Source: Lactarius indigo | Taxonomy: Eukaryota; Basidiomycota; Agaricomycetes; Russulales; Russulaceae | Direction: 5' to 3' | NCBI GenBank assembly: GCA_025766275.1 | Contig: JAFKAC010000016.1 | Span: forward strand, 496,001 to 560,000 | DNA length: 64,000 nucleotides | Shown here: positions 31,523 to 43,501 of the stretch, one piece after another | How the letters are laid out: each line of letters starts with the position of its first letter | Numbering within the stretch: the first letter of the stretch is position 1 | Position numbers and translations under genes: made by a program | The notes under the pieces: generated by a model | What the model saw: only the letters and a program-made list of their open reading frames with translations | The model's database searches: none | Told to the model about the DNA's origin: nothing

Positions 31523-34500
31523 GAGCTGACAGGGAGGCCAATTCAATGTATAGTGTTCGCGATAGTGCTATGACAATCAAAGTCCTCGTTCGCCTTTACT
31601 ACAAAGAAGCTTGCATAAATGTGCTGCTAGACAGCGGTGCAACAGACAACCTAATCGACCGAAACCTAATCCAAAAACTTGGACTAGGAACCACTCCTCT
31701 GAAACCACCCAGATTGGTCCGAAATGTAGATGGATCGCTAAACAAAGATGGCACCATGACAGAAACATGCCAGCTATGGATAAAAAGAGGAGAAGAAGAA
31801 ACTCCTTTCCAGTTTTTCGTAACTAGCCTAGGAGAAGACAGAATGATCTTTGGATACCCCTGGTTTGAACACGAAAACCCAGACATAGACTGGAAGAAAC
31901 AAGAGCTGAAAGGAGAAGCCATCACCATCCTGACAGGAGGGTACCGCTTCCGAAGAAAGCGACACCAAGAAGCGAAAGCGGCAGCAACCAAAACAACCTT
32001 TGACCCAGTAAAAGAAACTGCAATCCCAGAAGAATACCAGCGCCACAACAAAGTATTCTCAGACGAAGAAGCACAGCGCTTTCCCCCAGAAAGAGAAGAA
32101 GACCATCCCATCACATTGCGACCAGATGCACCCAACAAGATCAACTGCAAAATCTACCCCTTGACTCCAGAAGAAGACAAGGAGTTGAAGGCATATCTCA
32201 ACGAAAACATAGCAAAAGGATACATCTATGAAGGAAGCTCCCCCTACGCTTCCTCCTTCTTCTTCAGAAAGAAAACAGACGGAGGGTTGCGTCCTATCCT
32301 GGACTACAGACCCCTAAACACCTGGACAATAAAAGACACTTACCCACTACCTCTCATCTCCGACATCCTGACCAACTTAAATGGGAAAACACTGTTCTCA
32401 AAGTTCGATATCAGATGGGGGTACCATAACATCCGCATAAAAGAAGAAGACCAGTGGAAGGCAGCCTTCAAAACACCAAGGGGGCTGTTCATCCCTCGAG
32501 TCATGACCTTCGGCCTCACAAATGCACCAGCCACCTTTGCAAGAACCATGAGCAGAATACTTCGACCACTTATGGACAAATACCCAAGAGAGCTATTTGT
32601 GTACATGGATGATGTCCTGATAGCCACAGAAAAAGATACAGAACGCCACAGACAAATTGTACACGAGTTCTTGGAAATCTGTGAAAAGGAATCTTATTTC
32701 CTCAAAGCGTCGAAATGCATGTTCGAACAAAGAAAGATCCACTACCTAGGCATTGTCATCGATGGGTCTCAAATCAAAATCGACCCAAAGAAGGTAGAAG
32801 GACTAAAAGACTGGCCAAGAGACATCAAGTTGGTCAAACAAGCAAGAAGCGTGTTGGGAACACTAAGTTATCAGCGACCCTTCATCCCCAACTTCGCTCA
32901 CTTAGCAAGACCCATCACGGACACAATAAAGACGTCAGAAGGACCCTTCAGATGGACAAAGGAAGCAGCAGAAGCCTTAGAAGCTCTCATCACACTTGTG
33001 TGCAAAGACCCCATCTTATGTCAACCAGATATGGACAAACCTTTCGAACTAGAAGTAGATGCCTCCGCTTTCGCCACAGGGGCAATCTTAACACAAAGAG
33101 ACAGCCGAAACAAATCACAAGCTGTGGGATACTTCTCCAAATCCTTTTCAGAAGCGGAGCGCAACTACGACATCCATGACAGGGAACTCCTGGCAGTAAT
33201 CAGAGGACTGGAACACTGGAGACACCTTCTTTTAGGGTCCCCCCACGAAATCACAGTGTTTACAGACCACAAAAACCTAGAATATTATCGCCACCCTCGA
33301 CAAATCAATAGGAGAGTGGCGCGCTACATCCCCAGACTTGCAGACTATCACATCAAACTTCACCACAAACCCGGACCCCAAAACCATGCTGATGCCCTGT
33401 CAAGACGCCCTGACCACGACACCAGAGCAGGGGATAACACTGATGTAGTGGTCCTGACCCCAACCATCTTCGCAAACTCCACTCTCTCCATAAGGATAGA
33501 TGACCGGGTCATGGCACACCAGCTAGACCACCAAGACACTTTGGACAAGTGGGCCGCCCCCTTCCACCTGGTAAAACAAGGCAAACACTGGTGGAGAGGT
33601 GACAAACTGGTGGTTGTGGACAACACACCGCTAAAGAGGGGGGTAATTTCCCTGTTTCACGATACAAAAACAGCTGGACACCCCGGAATAACAAAGACCT
33701 TGTGGTTAGTGTCACAAGACTTTTGGTGGCCAAACATGAAAAACGACATATCCGCATATGTAAAGGGCTGTGCCACATGCCAATCAAACAAGAACTTCCC
33801 TGGGAACCCGAAACCACCGATATTCCCCATCAAGACTAACCCAGAAGCACTCCCTTTTGAAACCATCGCTCTAGACTTTATCACAAAGCTACCCCAATCA
33901 GAAGACAATGACACAATTCTCACCATCACGGATCATGACTGTTCCAAAGCAGCCTTCTTTATCCCATGCAGCGAAACAATAGACGCAGAAGGAGTGGCAA
34001 AACTCTATGCCAAAACTGTCCTGCCACACTATGGACTACCAAGAAGGGTCATCTCCGACAGAGACCCCAGATTCACAGCGAGGTTCATCAAAGAACTGTG
34101 CAGAGTGCTTGACATAGAACAAAACATCAGCACAGCATACCACCCACAAACAGATGGACAATCAGAGCGAACAAACCAGTGGTTAGAACAGTACCTCCAA
34201 ATGTTCATAAACCATCAACAAGACAATTGGACGGAGCTACTACCACTGGCACAGTACACCCACAACTCCTGGCCAAGTGCAACCACTAAAAAGGCACCCT
34301 ACGAATTAATCCTTGGATACATCCCAAGAGTACACCAACCAGAAAGAACGACCACAGTACCAGGAACACAAGAGAGATTGGAGCGAATCCAGGAAGCCAG
34401 AAGGACCACCCAAGCAGCAATTACCCATGCACAGTCACTCTACAAAGGGTCCTCTCGCTTTGAACAACACACAGAAGGAGATAGTGTGTGGCTGGATGCC

Positions 34501-36387
34501 AGGAACTTGAAAACAACGCACCCTAGTTTCAAGTTAGCCCCAAAAAGATATGGACCCTTCAGGGTCACAAAGAAGATCTCTGCCACCACATATGCCCTGA
34601 AACTTCCCCATCAGTGGCGGATCCACCCAGTATTCCATGCGTCACTCCTGATGCCATACAAAGAAACCTCCATACATGGAAAGAACTTTACGGAACCACC
34701 CCCAGATCTAGTAGATGGAGAACAGGAGTGGGAAGTCGAGAAAATACTAGAAACAAGACGCCACAGGAACCAGTTACAGTTCCTAATCAAGTGGAAGGGA
34801 TACTCCGATGCACACAACAGTTGGGAACCAGAGAAGAACCTCAACGCCCCAGAACTTATTCAGGAACACTTTGAAAGCAACCCCAGAAGCGAAGGAGCAA
34901 AGCAATGGTTAAAACGAAAGGAAGTAATAGTACGAACAGCAACCACCTTCCCCACTAGCTTCCTCACCATGCCCTCTCGCTCCTCCTCTGTAGAACGTCT
35001 TGTTGCTCATGCCATGGAAAGAGGCTCCTTCGACGAAACACCCTCTGTCACACCCTCCTCTGGCTATTCTCCCTTCCCAGCACGACCCCCTTCCTTGCCT
35101 TCACTCATCCAGGAGCCACAACCCATCGATCCCACCATGCCCAGCGTCATAGAAACAGAGGGAGGAGGAATAGCTCTTCGCGTTCCCCCTCCTGGACACA
35201 CAGTTCCCCCTACTCCAGAGATACACCGACCTACTACCTCCCCCCCTGATCCTAGAGTGACCATGATTCGCCTCAGTGAAATAGTCAACGACCCAATCAT
35301 GGATGCACTCCCCATTAACTATGAAAGGATGCACATCACTGCTGAAGGAGATGATGACCCTGGCTACCCCTTCTTCTTGAATGACCCCTGGAGCAGCCGC
35401 TATGTGCACTTCCTCATCCCTGACGACGCTGACCCAACCTCATACATCCGAAAGGATGCTAAATGGATCAAGATCAGCGAGAACAAAGAAGATGTCATCG
35501 GCACCATGGGCAAGAACCTCCCCCACTATGGCCTCCCCCTCTTCCTCCTCCCCAGAGACGACGACCCCCACAATCCAGCTCCCCCTATCACCCCAGCTCA
35601 GATGCAGAACTTGGACGAAGCTTCTTCCACAGCCGGACAAGTCGACAAAGTCCTAGAAGACCTGAAAGATGACCGCCTCACAGCAGAAATCGCCAGGACC
35701 CGCCGACTCTTGTGAAACCAGAAGGCCCTCCGAAAGGAGATTGAAGGCCTGTACAAGACGATGGAGCCCCTCAAAAGGCACCTCCTCAACATGGACATGC
35801 AACTAACCAGCACCCGAAGGAGGCTACAAGAGCACAAGGCCTATGTCCAGATTGCAGACCGATGGCTTGCACTACACCCACCTCCTCCGGAAGAAGAAAC
35901 TCACCCCTTTGGGGTCCACCACATTCCTCCCCCTGCCCCACCTCGCTACCACTCCATGCCAGAGCTCCACGACGAACCAGAAGGACCTAGTCCCTCTGCA
36001 GAAAGGAAGAAGAGACGCAAGCGCAGGTCCAACAAGAAGGGGACTGGTACCATCCGACTTTGCTACAGGTGCCAGTCCGAAGACCACCTCTCCTTCGCTT
36101 GCCCTCAAAAACAGAAGTTTTGCTGGAGGTGTTCTAGCACTGATCACTTCCCCTACCAGTGCCTTTGGCCAGCCCCAGAAGAACGCACTCAGTGGTGTGG
36201 CAAGTGTTTCACCAGCAACAGCCATGAAGAAATCAAATGCCCCAAGTACGAAAATTGTCGCAAGTGTGGGGCCTATGGCCCTTTCAACTTCCTTCGCCAA
36301 CATCGCTGCCCCCTCCCTCGCGAAAGCACCCCTTCCAACGACGTAGACAATGATATCTATGACCTGATGGATTTCGAAGCACTCTAG
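31504..36387 (+). pseudogene. pol: Gy3-C Pol-ORF3 fusion (1,627 residues) with one TGA
   Basis: A single frame, -1 to gag. Protease LDSGATDNLI (~42-51); reverse transcriptase with YMDD at ~366; RNase H (~515-600); integrase HHCC (~715-762) and core (ITDHDCSK, SDRDPRF, HPQTDGQSERTNQ, ~790-890); chromodomain with IKWKGYSDAHNSWEP (~1077-1123). ORF3 follows in frame: Pro-rich region, core with VIGTMGKNLPHYGLPLFLL, LTAEIARTR. A TGA at 35713-35715 interrupts at this point. The coiled coil then continues, with two CX2CX4HX4C knuckles, a CX2CX6HX4C-like knuckle, a CX2CX11HXC motif and the tail DNDIYDLMDFEAL. Apart from the one stop everything is open. Confidence 0.92.
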
Positions 36388-36413
36388 GGAGAGTTGACTT
36401 AGAGAGGGGCTCA

Positions 36414-36991
36414 TGTTATGATCCGACGCTTCAGACCGTAGTCACAGTATGTTTCCACCTTGTCTTTCCCCTTCTGTACTATACCTTGTTACCAAAGGAG
36501 CTACTGTTACTAGTAGCGCTGTTTCTTTGATCCGAACTTCTGCTTACTCCGTTTAGTCTCTTTGATGTTGTGTGGACTTGTGTTCATGTTGTTTGGAACT
36601 CTGTCCTATATAAACCTGTACTATAGACCGTAGGAAGCCAGACTTGGCTTTGTTTGCAATCTAGCAACCTTGCCTCCGTACTTTGGTGTGACCTCACCTT
36701 ATCCCTCTCTTCTTGTGCATCCCCTACCTCAGTCCCTAACCAGGACACTTCGAAGTCTTTGCAGTTGAACTATATCAATGCGTTACACCTGTTATACTCT
36801 GTGCACTAGCAAGATCAAGTGTAGAGAAGTGTTAGACACTTCGGACGAGGAGTCCTACATTATAGAGTAGTGCTGCACCTTGTGCCACACTTCATCACTC
36901 GTATTTCATAGCAACAAGACAACAGAGGTCTTCGCTTGATACTTGTGCAATTCAGAACCTTTAGAATCCACGCCCCTGCTAGGGTGTAACA
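36414..36991 (+). mobile_element. 3' LTR of Gy3-C
   Basis: 578 bp, preceded by the polypurine tract AGAGAGGGGCTCA. TSD TTTGC follows. Confidence 0.95.
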
Positions 36992-37812
36992 TTTGCGACA
37001 GGAGCAGTTCTCCTCCAACGCAAATCAGACAGCAAACGACACCCTATCGGCTATTACTCATCCACCCTCAACGAAGCCGAACGAAATTACGACATTTATG
37101 ACCTTGAACTCCTAGCGATTGTCAAAGCCTTCCGCCACTGGAGACCCCTTTTAGCAGGCTCCCCTCACAAGATCAAAGTATTCTCCGACCATCTCAACCT
37201 ACAATACTGGAAATCGCCACAAAAGATTAGCAGACGCGTAGCCAGGGAAGTACTTGAACTCTTGGAATACGATTTTGAGATTCACCACATCAAGGGCACT
37301 TCCAATGGACGCGCTGATGCACTATCGTGAAGGCCAGACTACGATCAAGGGGAAAACGATAATGAAGGAATAACAGTATTACTGGAAAGTGTCTTTGCGT
37401 GCACCACCACATTAGAAGAACCACGACACCCACACTGGAGACCTGAAATTCTGCCAGTGGAAATGACCCCCAAGCACCCCATTTATGAGCAGGACGCAGC
37501 TAAGTTGAAACCTTGGGTCGACGCTCACAAGCTAAAAGACATTGAAGGGACGTGGTATAAGGACAGACGCCGAGTGGTCACTGGCAGCATCCATGACAAA
37601 TGCACCATTATCGCTGCCCACCATGATTCTCCAGTTCACAGTCACCCTGGTATCAAACGCACTCTCCAACTCACCGAACGACACTACTGGTGGCCACAAA
37701 TGAAGAATGACGTTACAGACTATGTCAGAGGCTGTGCGGAATGCCAGCGGCACAAAGTCAACCTCCGATCAATTAAAGCACCCTTACAACCCATTTATCC
37801 TAAACCAGAAGC
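36992..37812 (+). pseudogene. pol: Gy2-D pol segment 3: RNase H and integrase zinc domain
   Basis: Resumes with 'TGAVLLQRKSD', YDIYDLELLAIVKA, the RNase H end and the tether with 'HHIKGTSNGRADALS', then TGA at 37328-37330 (Arg in Gy2-G), then the integrase zinc domain (HPGIKRTLQL...CAECQRHK). Cut at 37812 by Gy1-F, just before the integrase catalytic core. Confidence 0.88.
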
Positions 37813-38178
37813 TGTAACGCCACTACAGGGGCGTTGAGTACGACCTGTACTAAGTCAGTCAATCGCTCGGTAGTCAGAGCTCAAAGGCTCGACTTCAGTA
37901 GAGATGGTGCACAAGAGTCACAAGGACGGATGTCACTTGGACTATAGAGGAGGGCTAAGACTCGAAGGCCTAGCAAGACGGGGATCGGGGTTCAAGGAGA
38001 CTCTTCGTAGACGAGTGTAGTATTACACAAGAAGTCTAGTCTACCGTACAAGCTAGGTAGGACGAGAGTTAAATAGAGATGGTGCTGTACAACTGTCGTA
38101 AACAGATGGCGCCATCGCCAAACCGAGGAAGAAAGGGATGAGCATAAAGGGAACAAAGGAGAATCACGCGGGGTCGCG
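37813..38178 (-). mobile_element. 3' LTR of Gy1-F, distal part
   Basis: The first 366 bases (plus-strand order) of the Gy1-F 3' LTR, split by Gy2-G. The remainder is 45904-46086. Confidence 0.93.
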
Positions 38179-38659
38179 TGTAACGCCGTCACAGCGTTAG
38201 TTCGACTTGAACTCGTTAAAGGCGACTTGATGACTTAGCTGATCACGCCTTGAGGCGTATGGCACGAAGGCTTTGTCTAGATGTTCGAAGACACTAGTTA
38301 TAACTGCGGCCTTGCTTCTGTTTGCAAAGGCGAAAGGAAGACGAAGACAAGAAGTGACGATTGAAGAAGACCAAGATGGCGTATCTTGGTCTTCCGCAGC
38401 TACCTTAAATACAAGAAGAGCAGGCTTTCAAGCGCTGCTATGAGTCACCGTATCGTAGCGTCCAACGTATCGCGTAAGTACCGCAATCCTAGTACTACTA
38501 CTACCTGTACTAGGATCGAGTCAGAGTTCAGTCAGCAATCACGCGCAATCTCCTATCGTACTACATCGTAAAGCCCTAAGGCCGTGAGTCCGTGACTAAT
38601 CTACCTTACCGCCGTAGTCACAACCGGTACAGTAAGGGTCCAATACGAGGATCGTAACA
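38179..38659 (-). mobile_element. 3' LTR of Gy2-G
   Basis: 481 bp. The adjacent polypurine tract, AAGAAGGGGGTGG on the minus strand, is at 38660-38672. Confidence 0.94.
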
Positions 38660-38689
38660 CCACCCCCTTCTTAGCGTGAGTCCCCAGAC

Positions 38690-41600
38690 TCACCGAAAAT
38701 CTCGCGCCGTCCATGTAGACTGCTCGTCGCTAATCCTTTCGAATACGTTAGCCCTCTCCAAGCGGTAGATGCAATCCCGCTTGTCGTCCCTCGCCCCTAG
38801 TCGCATTGCCTGAAGCTGGCGAATGCGAGCCGCGAGCCGTTCTTCCTCGTACGCGGCTGCTCGATAGCGCGTCACCTCCGCAGTCAGGGACTCATCCCCG
38901 ATGCGGTTCAGTGCGCGGTCCGTGATTTTGTCGGCGGCGAGGATGACTAGGTCCTCGTGGGCGATGAAGGCGCATCCCGCAGCCGATAGCATCGGGAAGG
39001 CGTAGAGGGGTTTGCCGTAGAGATGGGGAGAACCCGGGATAAGTCCCAATACAAAAGGATTCGCACCTCCGACGATCTGAACGTGGCTAGCATTCCTCTC
39101 TACGCCGTCGGGCCCGGTGATGGGGAAGTGAATGTAATGGGGCTGTCGATTCGCCCTGAACCCTTCAGGCGCAAGGACCTGCGCCGGGTCGTCGTCGTGC
39201 GTGATGGGGGTGTGAAGTGCGACGCCGGGCAGTCGCACACGTCCTCAAGACATGGGGGTTCCGTCGGTATGGACGAGCCATGGGGTGATTCGGGGATTAG
39301 TAGGGTGGCTGTGCGTTCGAAGGAGGGGGTGTCTGACCGGGTAGTAATCCTCGTCGTCAGTGTGAGCCTCGTCGTGAGGGAGCGATGCCTGCGCTGCCGC
39401 AACTCGCTCAATCTCGTCTGCGCTAAGCGCAGTTGTTCGTCAGCCCACTCCTTCGCCGCTCTCCGCCAATCCTCCGCTGCTTCTAACTCCTGTTGGGTCT
39501 TCGAGGGGACGGTCGGCGGGGAGAATTCCCCTCGTGCCGATGAGGTCATCACCTGGGGGGATAATGGCAACGGGTTCTCGATTGCCGTCGTCGTCTCTGA
39601 AGATGTGAGCGACGGCATGCTGCTGCTCGTCGTCGGGCTGGTGAGTCGGGTCGGGGAACCTCTGTAAGACATTAGCCCATTCTTGAGCGGTGATATGCCC
39701 CGCTCGCATGTTTGCAGGTGTGTACGGAGTGAGCTGGACCTGTTGAACCACGGTTTCTTCGTCGTCTTCGATGAGGTTGGCGGCGTCTTGTGCGACTTGG
39801 TCGAGGAGGATCGCCGTGGTGACATGTCTGAGAGGAGAAGTGGGCATAGAGGTATGAGCGGATCGGAGGTAAGAGGGATGCTCTCCTTGATCATTCACGA
39901 GCTGGCTTTTAAGGGATCGTATGGCCGTCCGGCCCGCTTGATACGCCTTAATCGCATCTGGTGCGAATACGTCATCCTTATTGACCCACTGATTCTCCGA
40001 GTCTGGGTAACCCTTCCACTTGATGAGGTATTGGAGCTTCTTGCGACGGCCGAAATGCCGTGAGTCTAAAATGGCTTCGACTTCATATTCCTCCTCGCCT
40101 TCCACAAGATCCGGTGGTGGTCGTGAGAAGTTTTCGCCGTGCAAGGCCGTGCTTTTGTACGGCGTAAGGAGATCGATGTGAAACACTGGATGGATGCTCC
40201 ACTGCGTGGGAAGTTCGAGTCGGTAGTTGTATGGAGACATCACCTGTATCACCCTAAACGGTCCGTGGCGTCGCGCCGCTAATTTTGCTGTGGGCTGATT
40301 GGTTCGCAAGTGCTTCCCTTCTAGCCACACCTGATCGCCGACTTGATAGCGTGGGGTATCTTTATGCCGGACCCAGCTATCTTGTGCCTTTTTGATAAGG
40401 TCTTGGGCAAGTTGACGTGCCTCCTTTAATTGTGTCAGTCTGGTGATCACGTTTGGGATTGGGGATGGCTTATCCGTCCAATCAGCCGTCGGGTTGTATC
40501 CCATCAGAAGCATGAACGGTGATTGCTTTGTGTGTTCATGGGGCCAGTTGTTGTGAGCGAATTCTGCTATAGGGAGATACTCTGCCCAGTTATCTTGACG
40601 CTCGTTGGCCCAGAATCGCAGATACTGCTCGAGCCATTGGTTGGTCCGTTCTGACTGCCCATCCGTGCGTGGATGATAGGCCGTGGAGATATTCTGTTGG
40701 ATGCCCAATATGCGGCACGCTTCTCGCGTGAACTTGGAGGTGAACCGAGGGTCTCGATCACTAATAATTTTACGCGGTAGTCCGAATCGTCTGAACACAT
40801 GATCGACGTACAAAATGGCGGTCTCTTCTGCTGTTATTCCCTCGTTGCATGGGATAAATATGGACGCCTTGCTGCAGTCGTGGTCCGTGACGGTCAGAAT
40901 ACTGTCGTACGACTGGGAGACTGGCAGTTTAGTGATGAAGTCGAGGGCGATAGTATGGAAAGGAGGGGCGTCCGTGACGGCGGTGATTGGGTGTAACGGG
41001 GCATGGGTTGGTCTGGTATTGACTTTGTTTCGCTGGCAGTCAGCACATCCTGTAACGTATTCATATACGTCCCGGCGGATGCTCGGCCACCAGTGATGTC
41101 GCTCCACGATTCGCTGTGTCCTGCTTATTCCGGGGTGTCCATGTACTGGTGGGTCGTGGTGATCTTGGATGATGGCTCGGTACGTCGTCATAGGTCCCGT
41201 GACCACTAGTCGTCCGTCCTTATACCATTCTCCTTCTATCTTTTTGAGGCGATGGGCATCGACCCAGGTTTTGATTACGGCGGGGTCTTGTTGTCGCCTC
41301 GGTGATTGCATCATGGGATGTATTTCCAACGTACGCGCAGCATTAGTGGCTCGTATGAATACCTCTGGAGGTAAGACGACCACACCTTGGTTGTCTCCTT
41401 CTCCTTGGTCATAGTCCGGTCGCCTTGACAGCGCATCCGCCCTTCCATTATTCTTTCCTTTGATGTGGTGGATCTCAAAGTCGTACTCCATTAACTCTAG
41501 TACTTCTCGGGCGACCCGTCGACTGATCTTTTGCGGGGTCTTCCAGTATTGGAGATTGAGGTGGTCTGAAAATATTTTGATCTTGTGCGGGGATCCTGCG

Positions 41601-43501
41601 AGTAGGGGTCTCCAGTGGCGGAGAGCTTTGACGATGGCAAGGAGTTCTAGGTCGTAGATATCGTAATTTCGTTCTGCTTCGTTTAGCGTTGCCGAATAGT
41701 ATCCTATGGGGTGCTTGCGACCGTCATTTTTCTTCTGCAGGAGTACTGCACCTACCGCGAATCCTGATGCGTCAACCTCTAGCTCGAACTGGTCTTGTAA
41801 ATTGGGGTGCGCTAACACCGGTTCTTCGGTCACGAGTCGTTTGAGGGTCTTGAAGGCCCGATCTTCCTCGTCTCCCCATTTCCACTCGACATCTTTTCTT
41901 GTTAATCGGTTGAGTGGTCGTGCGTGGGTTGCGAAACCTCGGATGAAGAGACGGTAAAAGTTGCAAAAGCCCAAGAATGACCGTACATCCCTGACCTTAG
42001 TTGGTGTTGGCCAGTCTCTGATACCGCGAACTTTTACCGGGTCCATACGCGTTACCCCCCTTTCAAGGATTACCCCCAGGTAATCCATCCGAGGTTGATG
42101 GAAAAGGCATTTTTCGAGCTTGAAGTAGAGGTCGTGTTCTTGAGCAACGCGTAGAACGTCTGTCACCGCAGCAATGTGGTCAGCAGATGTAGAGCCCTCG
42201 CGTGTGGCTATGCCGATGTCGTCCATGTAGACACGAATAATGGTCCCGCGGAGTCCGTGTTTCGCGATGGTATCGCGGTAAATATGGTTCATCATTGTCT
42301 GGAAGGTGGCCGGTGAGTTGGTGAGGCCGAAGAACATGACCGTCGGCTCAAAAAGGCCGAACTTGGTCTTGAAGGCCGCCTTTTCTTGGTCACCGTCCCG
42401 TATGCGGATGTTGTTGTACCCCCAGCGGATATCGAGCTTCGTATAGATGTGGGCGTTGCTAAGGTCGTAAATGAGGTCTTGAATCAGGGGAAGTGGGTAT
42501 TGATTTCGTATGGTGTATGAATTAATTGTTCGATAGTCCTGCACAGGGCGTAGTTTTCCGTCCTTCTTTTTAACGAAAAAGAACGAAGATGCGTACGGGG
42601 AGATGGAGGGTCTTAAGTACCCTTGCTGCAGCTTCTCGTCTAGGAACTCCTTAAGTTTCCCTTCTTCTTCCTGTGTTAATGGGTATATCTTGCAGTCTAT
42701 TGCGGAGGGGGTATTGGGTTTGAAGTCTATTGCATGATCCCATGGCCTGGCGGGGGGAAATCGTTGTGATGCTTCTTCGCTGAAGAGTTGTTGAAAGGCG
42801 TGGTAGACTGCCGGCAGTTCCACGGGCTGCTCCTCCCCTTTCGCTTGGATTGCTAATTCTGTTGACGTAGTTGCTCGCAAGTACGTGTCTTCCTCGTCCA
42901 ATTCGAGGGCTATTACTTCCTTTTCTTCGTCAGTTAAAGTGGTCGCGATGACGGTATGACGGTCTAGACTGTCCTGCGTGCTGATTACGACCGGCATGAC
43001 CTTTTCATGTATGACCGCGTCTCGCCAGTTGATGGTTGGCTCGTAGGTCGCCAGCCAAGGATATCCTAGGACGATTTCCTCGCTCCCGAGATTTGTAACG
43101 AGGAATTGCATGGTCCTGTGATACCCGTTGGCGTATACGTTTAGGTCGGTGAAGTGAATGATGGACCCAGCTTTATTTTCCGTACTGTCTATATTCCAGA
43201 CTTTCCGTGGTTGGTTTAGTTGCTGGACCCCTATGCCCATCTTCTTGACAAAATTTGGGTGTATGAAGTTGTCGGTGGCCCCCGAGTCCACCAATGCTCT
43301 TATGTCGGCCATTCGGTAATTCGTGCGAATCGAGACTGGAATTCGAAGAGAATGAAAGCGCGTCATGATTACAGAATTACAGTTTAGAGCCCTCACCCAG
43401 GCCGATGGGTTCAGGCGCTCCGAAAACCCTCTTTCCCCCATAGATCCTGCAATATCAGATCTTTTACTTCGTCGGGCGAATTTGCGACTCCGGTGAGCCA
43501 T
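38690..43501 (-). pseudogene. pol: Gy2-G Pol-ORF3 fusion, two TGA stops in the ORF3 part
   Basis: One frame, -1 to gag, open for 1,353 codons to TGA at 39440. Protease VDSGATDNFI (~71-80); reverse transcriptase with YMDD (~425); RNase H; integrase HHCC with HPGISRTQRI...CADCQRNK, and core with TVTDHDCSK, SDRDPRF, HPRTDGQSERTNQ; chromodomain IKWKGYPDSENQW (~1135-1190). ORF3 continues in the same frame past TGA at 39440-39442 and 39239-39241: 'DDEDYYPVRH', 'APEGFRANRQPHYIHFPI', 'GSPHLYGKPLYAFP', LTAEVTRYR and a basic coiled coil ending ARDFR. Unlike Gy1 and Gy3 there are no zinc knuckles. A second frame overlaps 39100-39894. Confidence 0.9.
39100..39894 (-). CDS. Overlapping +1-frame ORF in Gy2-G (264 codons), putative
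   Basis: An open frame +1 to pol inside the ORF3 region. It deserves a separate entry because Gy2-H and Gy2-D keep the same +1 frame open over the same region. All three share a Trp- and Gln-rich helical block (WRRAAKEWADEQL here, WKRVAAAWQKEQL in H, WKETAARWQQEQL in D) and a tail with LKGSG then DPITF-like residues (SPITF here). No domain is recognised. It could be a second protein, or the true path through a shifted ORF3. Confidence 0.45.
   Translation of the reverse strand: MIKESIPLTSDPLIPLCPLLLSDMSPRRSSSTKSHKTPPTSSKTTKKPWFNRSSSLRTHLQTCERGISPLKNGLMSYRGSPTRLTSPTTSSSMPSLTSSETTTAIENPLPLSPQVMTSSARGEFSPPTVPSKTQQELEAAEDWRRAAKEWADEQLRLAQTRLSELRQRRHRSLTTRLTLTTRITTRSDTPSFERTATLLIPESPHGSSIPTEPPCLEDVCDCPASHFTPPSRTTTTRRRSLRLKGSGRIDSPITFTSPSPGPTA

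Larger units (their letters stand above)
29063..36991 (+). mobile_element. Gy3-C, full-length Ty3/gypsy element inside Gy2-D pol
   Basis: 7,929 bp with two 578-bp LTRs and a perfect TSD, TTTGC (29058-29062 and 36992-36996). Gag is open, and pol fused to ORF3 has a single TGA. I count about seven differences between the LTRs, all transitions, at least four of them at CpG. It belongs to a separate family from Gy1 and Gy2, with an AT-richer, Thr/Asn-rich coding style. Confidence 0.95.
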
